Source: Mansonella perstans
Taxonomy: Eukaryota; Nematoda; Chromadorea; Rhabditida; Onchocercidae
Reading direction: 5' to 3'
DNA length: 64,000 nucleotides
NCBI GenBank assembly: GCA_037074765.1
Contig: JBAMDO010000579.1
Coordinates: forward strand, 310,001 to 374,000
Shown in pieces: positions 25,876 through 39,223 of the stretch; positions within the stretch are counted from its first letter, which is position 1, and every line of letters starts with the position of its first letter. The notes under the pieces were generated by a model. The model did no database searches and was not told the origin of the DNA. It saw only the letters and a list, made by a program, of their open reading frames with translations. The position numbers and the translations under genes are program-made.

Positions 25876-26253
25876 TATTATGTTATTTGTATAAATCTGT
25901 AAAAATCCTCTCATAGGAGTTCTAAGGCTGCTGACTGCATCTTTTTTTTTTTTTTTTTTTTTTTTTGATTTCCATTATTTCTGAGTTGTACTATTACCCA
26001 TGTTAAAAGTCGCTGAAATCTTGCATTATTTCAAATTCTTACCTTTTCAAACATGTTCTATTAATATAGTTATTGGCCGTCGTAATCCGCGGTTCACGAA
26101 TAAATATTATATGGACACAGAACAAAGCATAAATACTCCTCTTAATAAAAGCATACTCCATCGAAATTACTAGCATCCGTTTTGGATATTTTAGAACAAT
26201 GATGATGAATTTGCCTGAGAGATAAAACAGCTATGCAGAACCTAAATAAGTTA

Positions 26254-26280
26254 ACATTCAACAATAACTTTGTTGAATGT
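26254..26280. repeat. perfect hairpin, 11-bp arms, 5-base loop
   Basis: acattcaacaa, loop taact, ttgttgaatgt: a perfect inverted repeat in non-coding DNA. Confidence 0.85.
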
Positions 26281-28289
26281 CAGGGCCGAGAAGTGGAAAA
26301 GTGCCAAAGGAATCCCGAAACAGCTGTAAAGATTTTACTGTGGTTTGCTTTTATCGATTCCATATTTTGGGTATTTAAAAAACTTTTCGATTCGTGCTAA
26401 CGTATTTTAAATGTCACTGTTTCGGCTTTTTCATTTTCAGCATTTACTTCTAGCAAAAAAGCGTTGAAATGCAATTCTTTACTGTTCTTTTGTGATGAAT
26501 AACTTAGTACTCCGGTGATTTCTTCTAAACATTCTGGCATTTCTCTCAGCAATGAACTAAAGCTAGTGAACAAAAAGACCAAAGTCAAATTGCATTGAAA
26601 CTTCGAAGTCATAGTGGATAGTTCATCCTTTTATATAATCCGTCGCAAAATTGTGACATTTCCGGCGTTTTAGTTTCTTCATGGCACACGTTATGTGGTT
26701 GGTTTTGGTGATATTGTTAAGAACATTCATGTGAATCCAAGTTTGGATTCTTATTTTAAGCACATAATTGCGAAAACATAATTCTCGAAATTTCATTAAA
26801 ATCTCAAATAACAAGAAAATTATTCAATGATAAATATAATGCCGAAGACTTCTAGAATTTTTCACAGAAGACGTATTAGCTTTACAAAGTAATTCTGCAG
26901 ATTAATTAATAATTTTTTGATGCCTTAAAGTTTTCGGAAGATTTAAAAAGCTGTTTGTGTGTTTCTGACAGAAGTGCAGGTAAAAATAAACACGAATTAC
27001 AAAAACTGATGAGGTGAGGACAGCTATCATTTTCTACTTCAAACGAGATTTGGAGAGTCTTGCGGAACTGTTAAACCTTCAAATTTTTAGCGATTTTAAG
27101 AAATGGAACCGACAGTGAGACCTGGAATTGAGGCTGGGAGAAAGCTGTCTGTTTATCTAAAGTGTGATAAAACATTAGATAGTGCATTGATCAGAAATTG
27201 ATATCGGCTGCGTTGAAGTGTGTCTTTACAGAAACCAGAAAAGTTTAGAGGAAAAAATTACAGAGTTTTGATAGGTTGAGTTTTCTTTGCAGTGATATCA
27301 AAAGAATATGACAACTCATGCAGCACGTCATTTAATAACATGACGCAGTGATGCGAGATTGATATTTGAGGGAGCAAAATCATCGATGATTTCAGCAGGA
27401 ATGATCTAATTTTGAATAAAATTAGCAGTAGTTGTGAAATTTGGAAAGATACATTTAGTTTGGAAGTTAGTGGGAAAGAAAAAGAAAGAAAAAGTTAGAG
27501 GATCAAAGCATTTTAGTGTATCATAATTATTACTGATAAGTATGATAAATTTTACTTTATTTCGCTTCTTTGTTAAATTTTGCAAGTTTTAAAAGCAAGG
27601 AATATTTTAAGATGAATCTAATTGAATAAAATATCAATCACTTGCCTTATTTTTCAATATTCTAATTTTGTTTTCTCATTTAACATAAATCGATGTTTAT
27701 TAGCGGGAATTTCGATGTGCCTGTTGAATTCCTACACTTTTATTATTGATTGCGCTATGTTTCAACGTGTTTCATGCTCAATGAAGTGAAATGGAATGTG
27801 ATGAAAAGAAATGAATAAGAAATAAGCAGTCCTATGTATTATGTTTTTGAAGTTTTGAGATTTTTAACTTTTTCGTTCCATTAGTTTGGAAATGGTGCAT
27901 TGTATTATATTAGCCAAGGGATAAAATTGAAAAGAGGGATGTCGTCTTGGTTGCTATTGTTAATAACTTTAAATTTTTCAACAATGTGAATAACTCTAAG
28001 TGACATGGGAATCATTCAGAAATGTTCCAATTCAATTTTTCTATTTCAACATTTTTTTTTTTTTTCAAGAAATCTTCTATTATTGTAAAAATCTCTTTGT
28101 AAAAATCAATAGCAATCATTTATGCTTTATTTCTAATAGCAGTAATTCTTTGTTTACAATTAGTTGCTACGATATCCAACAGATACAAATTTTTTTTTCT
28201 TATTTTAAAAAGCATCGAAAATTCAGTATTTTCTGGCTATCAAATATTTTATGGTTTAATTTGATTATTTTAAATTATTTACACATCAT

Positions 28290-28420
28290 TAAAATTAAAT
28301 TTTAAATTAATTTATACATCATTATTTATACATCAAATTTAATTATAAATTAATTTATTAAAATTAATATATCAAATTGTTGATGATGATTATAAATTAA
28401 TAATTTATACATCAAATTGT
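28290..28420. repeat. AT-rich simple repeat region
   Basis: Repeated taaattaattta and tttatacatcaaattgttg blocks in almost pure A/T. It probably arose by slippage; no gene. Confidence 0.7.
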
Positions 28421-30004
28421 TGGATATCGTTGTGTAGTGAATATTTAGAAGAAATGATGAAATAAACAAATCAATTTTGAATCTTTTTAGGAATTTAGAA
28501 GTATTGTACGAGTTATACAAACAACAACTGTAATAAGATCAGAAATGTTGTTGCTTAATGTTAAGTTATTGAGCAAATATGTGTGATGGTTTCATCGATT
28601 GATTAATTTTTAAATATTTGAATCTTCAAATTTCCATAAGCCTACAGCACAAAATTGTGCTGTTGCATATCATATACTGCATTTTAAGCACATTTTCATT
28701 TATTTAGTATTCCACACGAATTATGCCAACAGTTTAGACTAATTTACTACAGAAGCCTAATAATAATTTTGCAATGTTCAAATATTGGAGAGAACTAGGC
28801 AAATATCTGTTTCCATCTAAACTAACCAAGAGTGAGTAAAATAGCTAACTGAATAGATAGATCATATTTAACTAAAAAGTTTCAATATTGAAAGAAAAAT
28901 TTTCAAGAGTTAAAAAGCTTGCGATGAGGTAAGAAGGAAATGGCGAGAGAGGAAAAGAAAGAGAGAGCTCCCAGTAAAAACTTATTCAATCTTATCTGTT
29001 AAAATTTAAGTAAAACTTCAAAAACAGAATATATTTAGATAAAAGGAAATACATTGACAGGTAGGAAACTCATCCAATATAAAAAGTGAATTTGTTTTTT
29101 CTATATGATTTTTTTTCCAAAAGTAAAAGTTTATATTAAATTCTGCCAAGTTGGAAATCTTGCTGTAATGTTGTTATAATAGAACAAAAAATATGTAAAT
29201 ACTTCAAAAACAGAATTTTTATTTTATTGATATAATGTTCTGTCACAAGAAAAACATATCAAAACTTTATTTCAATTTTTAAATTTTAAGTCATAAAAGT
29301 AAATAATAGTGGAATCCATGGAGAAAACATTGGATTTTATAGCGCAGTGTTCACATTTGTCACAATGAACCTGCAAGATTGATTGAAGTACAGGGCAGAA
29401 GTATTGTTTTCTGATGTCGTCAATTCTTTCTCTCACTTAATGATTGATATATCAGGATGGCCTACGGAGCATTGCAATAGTAGAAATAAGTAATAGATAG
29501 AGATATTCTTAGCTAACTGATTTTTAATTTCTTGAGCAGTTATAGCAGGCAGTAGGCGGTTTTTGTTGTCTCTTGAATGATGAATAGAGGAGCAAAGAGA
29601 ATTTTTTGAGCTTCGCTGATATTAGTATATTTTGAGAGTTTTGCCAATGTTTAATTGCAGTTGCAGTATTGCGTAGCAGTAAGAGTAGTTGGTAGTATTA
29701 GTGGTATGAGCAGCCTTACTGCTTCCGCTAGGTGCTGTTGCAGACTGGAAAGGAAGGTTTTATCAATTTTACCAGATTAAAGTGTTTCATTGAAGAAATG
29801 CAAGGATGAATTCCTAAAAAATGACGAGAAGTGCGACAATTGGGACCGTACTTGATTTTCATTTCTATCTTTTTCTCCCTCTTTCTTGAAAACACCATCG
29901 TCTATCGATTTAGGAAACAAAACGAGATAGGCTTGGAAAAATGTAGTGCTGATAAAATGAGGGCCTTTATTTAATAAATTGGTTATTCAAATTGATGATT
30001 TCAG

Positions 30005-33000
30005 ATGGCAAACGCGGAACCGCAAGTATCAAACGCTATTAGTTTGCCGGGGCCGAGTAATGTGGATTACAATACTTGGAGTTGTGATACAGGAAACATA
30101 GGTACTATAGATATAGAATCTCGACCGCCTGAGTACCACCAAATTGTACCCACTCTCCGGTCAAATATTGAGCAAATGAGAAAATGTATTTCTATCGACT
30201 TATTATCGGCCAGCCAAAGAGAAGCTAATTTCTTACGAATGATTGATCGCAAAGCTCCAATACTTTACGAACAAAGTATCATCGAAAATGCTATCCGTCG
30301 TTATGAATGTTTTTGGCTTCCTATGCAGGTAACTTTTTACCTCCAGAATCATTTTTACGAAATGTGCATATAACAAAAATTGAATCTTTGTCAAAAGCAA
30401 CACTATCCAAACTTTTTAGATTTTTTCATTGAAAATATTCGAATTGTTTGAGTGTTTCCCAAACTTGTACCTAACAAAGCAGACATATGTATTCAAAGCT
30501 AATAATTTCTAATCACTTCTTAAAACATTAGCTGCGGACTTTGAAGTCGCTTTGTAGGAGTCAAGTTGTCATTATCGTTCATTTACTTGACAAAATTTTC
30601 TAAATACAAATAAAAAATTGGCAAATAAGATTTCCAAGTTGTTTTGTTGCTGTGCAAGATTTCAGAATGTTATCTGTAACAAAGATTTCATTAGATTAGA
30701 GGCATTCGTCTAAAGATTCTGTATCAGACTAAATGATAGTAAAATCATTTGAGTGAGATTTTCAAAAAACACATATAATCATTATTCATAAGACTGAACA
30801 TAAAATCTGACTTGCACAGATTGAAATAAACTAAGGAAAAGTAGGCACGGAAATTGTTCGGTGAAAAGTTAATACGGGTGTTTTTGGTGATCAATATTTC
30901 TATCATGAAGAGCACCCATAAAATCAAAATCTTTTTGAGACCAACCAATCAATCTGTAATTGTTAATTAATTATGAACTTATCTATATTTGAAAATCAAT
31001 CAATAATTATATGAAATGAGTAATTATTACCATAAGTAGTGCTCCAACATCCGGGACGACAGCGACAATAGAGTACACATTGACTGAATTAGTTAGTTAA
31101 TGAATTCATTCATTTTTGATGACCAAATATAGGAGAAAGAGCAAAATAAATCAATAATTATGTGGAAAATTGAATTTTAATCGCTGTTATTGAATGTTAT
31201 TATTGAATGCAGAAACAAAAAAAAAAAAATATTGTTATTGAATGTAGAAATGCATAGGATGCAAAAGATTAAGATAAATAAGCTATGTGTGATATGAGGT
31301 TTCTTCATTTGCTGCCGAACTTTTGTTGCAGGCAGCACGGCCAGATATCAGAAATATACCGCCACTGGATATTCATTGGGTTTGGCATTGTCATATGCTT
31401 AGTCCAATACATTATCAGCAGGTTCGTCTGTTCACAATATAGACGTTTTTTTAAAGTACATTTCACTTTTTATTTTTTCCATTTACCGTTTCGTTTCAGT
31501 TTCTCGGTATCTCTCCATAAGTAGACTTTTAAATTTCAAGAAATGGCGGTCTTTTGAATTTTTTTTTTCGTCAAAATGTCTGATGAATAAAACTTATCTA
31601 TTCATAAATTCATTTATATGAATTGCAGCAGCAGTACTAATGTTATCATGAGTTTGAATGATTTGCAGGACTGTGAAACGATATGTGGAACCGTGATTGA
31701 TCATAAATTATTTAGTCCGGATGAAATTCAACAACGATATGAACAGTCTGTTAGTGTTTGGCAAAGTTTTTGCGGCAATGAACCCTATGATTTTTTGAGT
31801 TCCAAGGTCGATAAACGCCAGCCATACCAGTCAAGATCATCTTATGATATCGCCGCTGCTGCACAACGGCAGCGTAATTTTAATTATCAGGTGATATTTC
31901 CAATAGAATTGTTTTTTAAAGTTATTGGAATCTTGTAAAGTAAGAATTCGGCAGATGTCTGAAAAAAACAAACAAATCAACTTTGCCCTTTCAATAAGTT
32001 TACTATTTGAAATTTTTCTTAGCTTTGCCAATTCAGTACATACACCTTATCTTTTCAGATCTCTCTACCACACTATACGTCACCAAAATTTATAAACGAT
32101 GCCGTAGAACGATACCTCAATTTTCTGTTGTTGAAACAAACTTACACGGATCAATTTTTGACTCCTTGCTATGATTTTGATATTGTGTGGCACACGCATC
32201 AGGTTTTTTTAAAAGATTTTTCCTATTTTTGGCTAAATACAGATTTTGTATTCAAACTACAATTATAATTTGTGTAGTTTTTTCATGGAACTGCAAAAGA
32301 TTATTTTGTCTCTCCGCACATTAAATTCTTACGTTTCACTCATCGATTTAGGTCCATCCGCACTGTTACCTACGTGATTGTACAGCAATTTTCGGCTGGT
32401 TGATGAAACATGACGATACGGTGAATGATCGTAATAAGAATAGTAAGCTTCTCAAAGGAGAGGCGATGACGAAGCGGCTTTGGGCTGCGCATTTTCAAAC
32501 TGAATTTTGGCGCAGAGGTTCAATGTACAGGTATCTTGAAGCTTTAATACTTCTGAAGTTTATAAAACTGGAGAATTTCTCTTCGATTTCAACGTTTTTT
32601 GAAATTGATCTTTTCACTTTTTTAAGAGACACTTTTTCCAGTTTATCATGCATTCCGAATTAAGCTTTTATAAACCATTCATTTCATTTCTCAAAAATTT
32701 AGATACATACTGAGATACGACTAAGCAGTTTCAGAGTAGTCTGTTTTGATTATTTATTTTCAATCTTAATTCTATTACACAGCGAAAATCACCGTTCCAC
32801 TTCTGTCAAAACGCTGTGGTAAACAAATCCCAATCCTAAGGATCATTGTCTTTCATTTTAGAGGGCATCCAGCACCATTTCTTTTGGGTTTTGAAATGCA
32901 AGACTTATGTAGTATCACATATGGCCAAATGCACATACCGTCAATTACTCTTCGCGAAATTCCATTGCAACGAGAACAAGTCCGCTTAAAATTGCTATAC

Positions 33001-36000
33001 GGAAATAAGAAAGTCACCACATTTAATGCGGATCTCACTTCAAAGCAGGTATTTTATCGAAATTTTCAAAAGTTTCTATTGCGTGTAAAACAAATAATGA
33101 AAATGCTTAGTTTCTTATGGCTCAATAATTTGTCCTTTCAAACCAGGTGACAAAATCTGGTTTTTCATTGGTGTGGCAGCCAAATGAGAATTCTTCGAAC
33201 TCATCAGTAGTGAAATTTCCATTTGAACGCCGAAATCCAAAAGAATTGTATCTTGAACTGGAACTTTTCGACAAAGTGTTTTTGCAAAAGAAAGATGTAG
33301 TTAAGCTAACCGGATATGTTTCATTAGAACAGGTAAGCATAATTCATTCATAATTCTTTTCAAATAATTAAGCTTCGCGAATGAAAATTTGCGAGGTTTT
33401 ATTCATATTTAACACAGACTTGCTTGTGACTGAGAGAACCAATATGTGATAAGCAAATATGCTTGCAAATGATGCAACGGAAAGTCTATTTAAATGAATG
33501 ATGCATATATGGGTTTTTCTGCGATATCTTCGCTGCGTTGATTCTACGAGTAATCTGAAAGGAGACAGCATCATTATGAATTATGTTTTCATGTCTCCCG
33601 ATTGGACGTCAAAGTATACCATCTGCAATAGCAATATGACTGAGTAGAAAATATTACTTACGTGAATAATATAATGACAGTTAATTGTTATGGATTTTTT
33701 TTTTGCTTGATTTATTACGACCAAATTAGCATTGCTATATGGTCATTACTTGTTTCTGCTTCTAATTTAGTCTTGGTATTTGAATATTGTAAAAATATCG
33801 TCTCAGTTGTTTACTTCTTAGTTTCATCTGTTTATTTTTTAGAAATCCATGATCTTGCTTTATTAAGATTCTATATTTCGTATAATTTTATGAAACAGTA
33901 TCATCCAGGAATTTTCAGTTACTCCCACTTTCGAACTCAAAAGTATCCCAAAACGTTGCTCAAGTCATTGTAAAAAGTCGTGAATCGGATAGAGATTTGA
34001 AAGCGAAAGTCAGCGTTATGACAAAGTAAATGAAATTATCCGTTTACTAAATTCTTCTAACCACTTATTCCATGAAGTTTTCTTGGCTTATAATTCTTTA
34101 CATATACTGAATACGAATATTTTCAATTCCGTAATTTTTTTTAATTATGTAGTATTTTTAAATTGATTTCACAATCAATTTAAATTAAATTGTAGTCTAT
34201 CGTTGAACCGCGAGCTACAACTTATTGTTGGTGAATTTGTGCAGCAGGAACTAGTCCCGGATAGCCGTTTATGGTTTTTATGCCAATCGGCAGCACTAAA
34301 TCGAGCTGGTCTGCAGTCATCAACAACTATTCATTTAGCTACGCACATGTTTGTTTCCTTTTTCCACCTTTTTTTGCAATTTACCTATCAATTTATCTAT
34401 TTATCTTCAACCGTGATTCGAAAAGTTCAGCTGTCAATAATGATTTCCAGATTAGTAGATTCTCGTGATGGTACAAAATATACCGTCCAGGTGGCACATA
34501 GTGCTTCACTACTGTTGTCAATGATACTAGTTTACGGCTGGCAACAACGATTACTCTGCATGGCTCATTTAATAGGTGCCGATACTCTCCCTTCAAAAGA
34601 TCAACTTGATAATAATCTTGTTAGTCTATCATTTATCTAACATTTTATAAAGAGTGGTCTTTTTCATACGGATAATTAGTAATTTTATATTGATTTGAAT
34701 TCTTCATTCTCCTTTTTTAAAGCTGTTTTTCAGTTGAAACTTAGATTTGAACTCCACAGTATATATGAATTTTTTTCCAGCAGTTTCTACCTCACTTATC
34801 AGCACCAGATGAGCGAGCAATGGCCGTGATGAATAAAGACGGTGATTTCGCTATTGTTAAAGGAAAATGGACTGGTTTCAGTCGCAAAATTCCAGGTGAT
34901 AAAGAACAAAAAGCAAAACCTGGAAATCCTGGGAAATTGCAGGTATATTAAAAAGTTCTTGTTGTGGATAGGAGAAATAAGAATAAAGATTTTTTTCTTT
35001 TTTTTCTTCCGTGTTTCAAAATAAATTATTTCAAGGTGGATGCATTCAATCTGCTAAAAAATACCGTACAAAAGTTCGAAATCCCGGGTCCTGAAGGAAG
35101 CACATATTTCGTTATAGGAGGTATGTGAGAAAATTCAACTATTCTGAACAATAAACAATTATTCGATTTGTTTCCAGCTGGAAATTTCGAATTTTTAGAG
35201 TTATATTTTTAAAGATAATCTGCAAAACTATTTCATATATTAAATTTTGAAATGTATAAGTCATCTTTAAGTAGACTAAATAAATTAAATTTATTTAATG
35301 ATAACATTTATTACTGTATTAATGAATGCGAAACAATTTCATAAGTAATGAAGCAGTGAGAACATATTTGCATGCTTATATTGTCGAATTATTTCAGAAG
35401 CACAAGCGCGTCTGCCCAGCAAACGAATACAGTGTCGATCAGTACAAACTGCTGAACACCTCGCTTGTGTTTTCAGTGTTGCAACTTTGTTCGTACTTTG
35501 TAATCCTGATAAGGTAAATATCTTATTTCTAACATTGTAAGTTGTCCATATTGTCTGACAGAGCCATATTTTTTTTAAGTTTCACTTTTTTAAATTTTTC
35601 TGGATTTGATAGATCGATTGACATAAGACAAGCTATGCTATGTATTTGCTATGTTACTGCATTAATGATGCAAATAATTCGCCAAGTGAATGTAACATTT
35701 CCTGCTTATTGGATGATTTGTTTTGCTAGCTATCAATTAAATAACGCGATAAATAATTGAAAAGAATAAGAAAATAAAGTATGTTATAAGGGCTTAGAAT
35801 CAACCGATAATTGTACTAAAATGGGCAGTAAACATATCCAAGAAGATTTCAGTACTACGCAAATATCATTTGAGGTTCGTTCACATAGTGATACAAACAG
35901 TATTGCACATCAGTGTCATAAATGGCCTTTGACATTGGCGTGCGGTTATGGAAAAGCATTACCATCTAACAGGCACTTGAATTCACACCTAGAAATAAAC

Positions 36001-36502
36001 GAAGATTTGGACATGACTGCTGCAATGATTGCTGTTTGTGCAGGGAGTTGCGATGACGGTGCATGTGGAGCATGTGGTGCTTGCGGTTGGTCAAACATTT
36101 CCTTCAGCTTTGTTTTCGTTAATTAATTTTTTTAGTATTTCATTTCTAATCTTGATCCTTGTACCGATTCCTTAGAACTGATCCGAAACTTATTTTTTCT
36201 GTACTTTTAATGTTTATACACTCTCTGATGTTTATTTCAATAGATCTATGATTTATGATCGTTTTTAAATGATCGTTTTTAAGAAAACTATGACTCCACT
36301 CCTCTCTACTCATCTGCATTGTGGATTCTCCTTCCACCTTCCAGAATAAGAATAAATTCTAAGATTTCTGAATATCGTGAAAAGTGTTATTTAATTGGCG
36401 ATGTGGAGATAATTTGACATTTTATATTTTCTAGGTGCCTGTGGTGCATGTGGTGGTTGCGGTGGTTGTGGGGGTTGCGGCGGCTGCGGAGGCTGTGGAT
36501 AA
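30005..36502 (+). CDS. glycine-rich domain-containing protein (DUF1399/GRDP family)
   Basis: Fifteen exons: 30005-30328, 31332-31421, 31669-31890, 32059-32202, 32352-32530, 32862-33048, 33147-33332, 33919-34025, 34196-34348, 34451-34619, 34781-34942, 35036-35120, 35398-35513, 35791-36085, 36435-36502; 828 residues. Family marks are the two aromatic-His motifs LDIHWVWHCHMLSP (residues 120-133) and DFDIVWHTHQVHPHCY (from 251), typical of DUF1399 proteins related to plant GRDPs. A C2-like middle follows (RNPKELYLELELFDKVFLQK). The last two exons encode a Gly/Cys repeat tail, GACGACG then GGCGGCGGCGGCG. The start MANAEPQVSN sits directly on a ttcag acceptor, so trans-splicing is likely. The exon 14 boundary is the weakest: only an ataag acceptor at 35791 keeps phase; the stronger ggcttag at 35798 breaks it, so a missed exon is possible. 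Function in animals is poorly known. Confidence 0.92.
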
Positions 36503-37974
36503 CACTGTGATATATGAAAAATGAAGTTTGGAACTTATATAGCATTTCTTCCTTACTTTTCAAATACATTGGAACATTAGCGCAGCGGATATGCCGAAGA
36601 TTTTGGAGTTCTCTTACGATTTTTTTTAATTAGTAACTTTTTAATATTTCAGCTAATGTGAAAACACTAATGAAACAATTTCTTCATTAAAAAAAAGTCG
36701 CCTTGATTAGGAAAATGTGTCTGTTAGAGTAAGTGTTAAGATTTCCGTTTTCATCGAAATATTGAATGTTATAGTGCTTATGAAACAATTAGTCACATTT
36801 CAATCGGTTTCTGCTTGTATGTCGGGAAAAAAGTATTCTCGACTACATGCTATGTCCTTTTGTTCGCTTACTGAATTTTGTTAAAACTTTTTGCACACAT
36901 ACTTTGACTTACTGCAAAGTTCAAAAATAGGTGCTCCTTTCTTCCTCAGTTTCTACGAAATTATTTACGGGAAATAGCCCAATGGTCTACGTTGATTGTT
37001 TTTTTTTTTTTTTTTTTTTTTTCTTGATTATATATTGATTATGTTCATTTTATATTAATTGTTCCGTGTCATCACAAATTGTGATTAATGTTGTTATTCA
37101 GTTTTCGTATTCATTAATAACTGTTTATTTAACTGCTATATTACAATTTATCTAAATTCATCACTCTTGCATAAAATTTGATTTGGATTGTTTATTGCTA
37201 AGAGAGAAATAAAGACATAGCCCGATTGGAGTACGACATATTCTTGCAAATTTATGGATAAAAAGAAAAAAGAAAAATCGCCATATTTTAGATCACCTTC
37301 TTAAATAAAACGATTATGAGAAGCGAAAACGTATAGATTTATAGTTGGCACTGCTCTGTGATAAAATAGTATGATCTTATTTAACTGTATAATTACATTT
37401 GTTGCACAGAATAACCCAATGATTTAAGCAACTAACAGGTGACTCTCTTTTTTTACAAAGAAAAAATTTCATTTTATGAAGTGGATCGGAAGCATCTTCC
37501 ATAGTTCATTTCAAGGCTTTTTTAAACTTTCTTATCATCTGTTAACACCGCATTTACTGTGGGAGAAATAAAATCATTTTGTATGTTTATATCAGAACAA
37601 ACAACGATTGGAAGTATTACATCGGACATTATCAAGATATAAACAGAAACTTAAAAACTGTAAATGAAGAAAAATGATTTTTCGATTTGGAGAAATGAAA
37701 AAGAATACGAAATAATATAAAGAACATATGATTACACATTTTTTTTTTTGACTAATTGGAATTATCAAAATTATCCAGTTGTCAAAAACCGCCTTTGTAT
37801 TTGTGGAACAGCTGTGAAATTACAACGCGGTTAATACTTGAAAAATTAAAGAGACTGCTTTGTTAACTTCAATATTCATAACAAACACTATCGAGCTACT
37901 TTTCTGACACCATGATTTTATTTCTCTCACAGTAAGTGCGGTGTTAACAGATGATAAGAAAGATTTATCGTGAT
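36503..37974. other. intergenic downstream of the GRDP gene
   Basis: 3' UTR of the GRDP gene and AT-rich spacer with a run of about 20 T near 37003-37022. No exon supported. Confidence 0.6.
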
Positions 37975-38238
37975 GGATGGTTTGTTGCTGTTGATATTGT
38001 GACAAATGATTTTTTGCTGTTGATATTGAGATGGATGATTTTTTGCTGTTGATATTGAGATGGACGATTTTTTGCTGTTGATATTGTGACAAATGATTTT
38101 TTGCTGTTGATATTGAGATGGATGATTTTTTGCTGTTGATATTGTGATGGATAATTTTTTGCTGTTGATACTGTAATGGATGATTTTTTGCTGTTGATAT
38201 TGAGATGGATGATTTTCTGCTGTTTCTATGGAGACAGC
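37975..38238. repeat. minisatellite, 29-bp unit, about 9 copies
   Basis: Tandem units of atgattttttgctgttgata plus ttgagatgg, 29 bases each, with variants tgtgacaa and tgtaatgg at the end of the unit. The unit is not divisible by three, so coding is ruled out. The flanking copies are more diverged than the central ones. Confidence 0.9.
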
Positions 38239-39223
38239 AATTTGGAGGTTATTATTAAAATTTGTGTGCGTAAAGTATTAAAATAGCATTTACAGAATAT
38301 ATCATTATCTTATTCCATAAATTGGTTATATTTCTTATCCCATAAATGAGAAGATTAGCATAGAAAGAAATGATGATATTCACAGAATTGATTTATTTAT
38401 GTTGAAGAAGTATTTGTGATACCGTGAAGGAAGACATTAGTATGGAAACTACAAGTGGTAAAACTGAAATGAGGCGGAAAATCCTAACAGATTACACAGC
38501 TTAAAAGAATGGCACTCCAAAATGCTATTTGGATCTTACTTCAGGAATCTTATTCTCATTTCTTTCTTCGCAGAAGATGACGATAAATCTAAATAGTCGA
38601 AATGAATGGATTCGGAAATTTAGAAAAAGCAACAATACCACAATTATAGTGTGTGGAGCCCGTAACAAGTTATAATTATGGCCATAAGAAATGACAAAGA
38701 AATCAATGGATTGTTGTGCTTCTTTGCGCATATTTTCAAAAAAATCAGGCTTTGAGAAATTCAGAAAGATTAATACAAACACCGCATGGGACTGAAACTT
38801 GAAATCATTTAGTAGTAGTTAAATCACGAAAAGCAAACGTAGCAAAAGTTAAGTGTAGTTCTTACAAAAAATTAATAGCATGCATTTGATATATTCTAAT
38901 TTTATTAATTAGCGCCTTGTTTTGTTTTTTGTTTACACATATATTTCTTACTTCTAGACACATTTACGATAATAAAGTGCTTATGTACTCAACATTCATT
39001 CATTGCAGCAAGGAAGAATGAAGAAGAGTTAGAGCAGCATGTGATGCTCCTATGAATAGTAAAAGCAATCCAATATTTTTAGACCAATCCAAGCGAGTAA
39101 AAAGTAAAGTATCTAGCAATTGCTAGTTGATGCACTGACCATTTTACTTTGCCATCCATCTCACCTTAGCAAAAATCGAAGATTCCATTTATTTACACCT
39201 AAGCGAACATAAAAACACTTCTA
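38239..39223. other. intergenic, 3' side of the Ig-domain gene
   Basis: AT-rich, no exon supported. It probably contains the 3' UTR of the minus-strand Ig-domain gene, next to 39224. Confidence 0.55.

Larger units (their letters stand above)
25876..30004. other. long AT-rich intergenic region
   Basis: No supported gene. It contains a run of about 26 T at 25941-25966, a perfect hairpin at 26254-26280, and a minus-strand frame of 71 codons at 26397-26612 that opens with a signal-peptide-like stretch (LVFLFTSFSSLL) but has no other support. There is also a hairpin at 28644-28663 (9-base arms) and a very AT-rich repetitive stretch at 28290-28420 built on tttatacatcaaatt. The end carries the 5' region of the GRDP gene. 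Confidence 0.55.

Noticed and set aside
26397..26612. Minus-strand 71-codon frame with signal-peptide-like start
   Set aside because: Frames of this length are expected several times by chance in 64 kb of AT-rich DNA; no second exon or family found.
28000..28305. Plus-strand open frame of 101 codons
   Set aside because: Phe/Ile/Asn/Lys-only low-complexity translation of AT-rich DNA, with no splice context.
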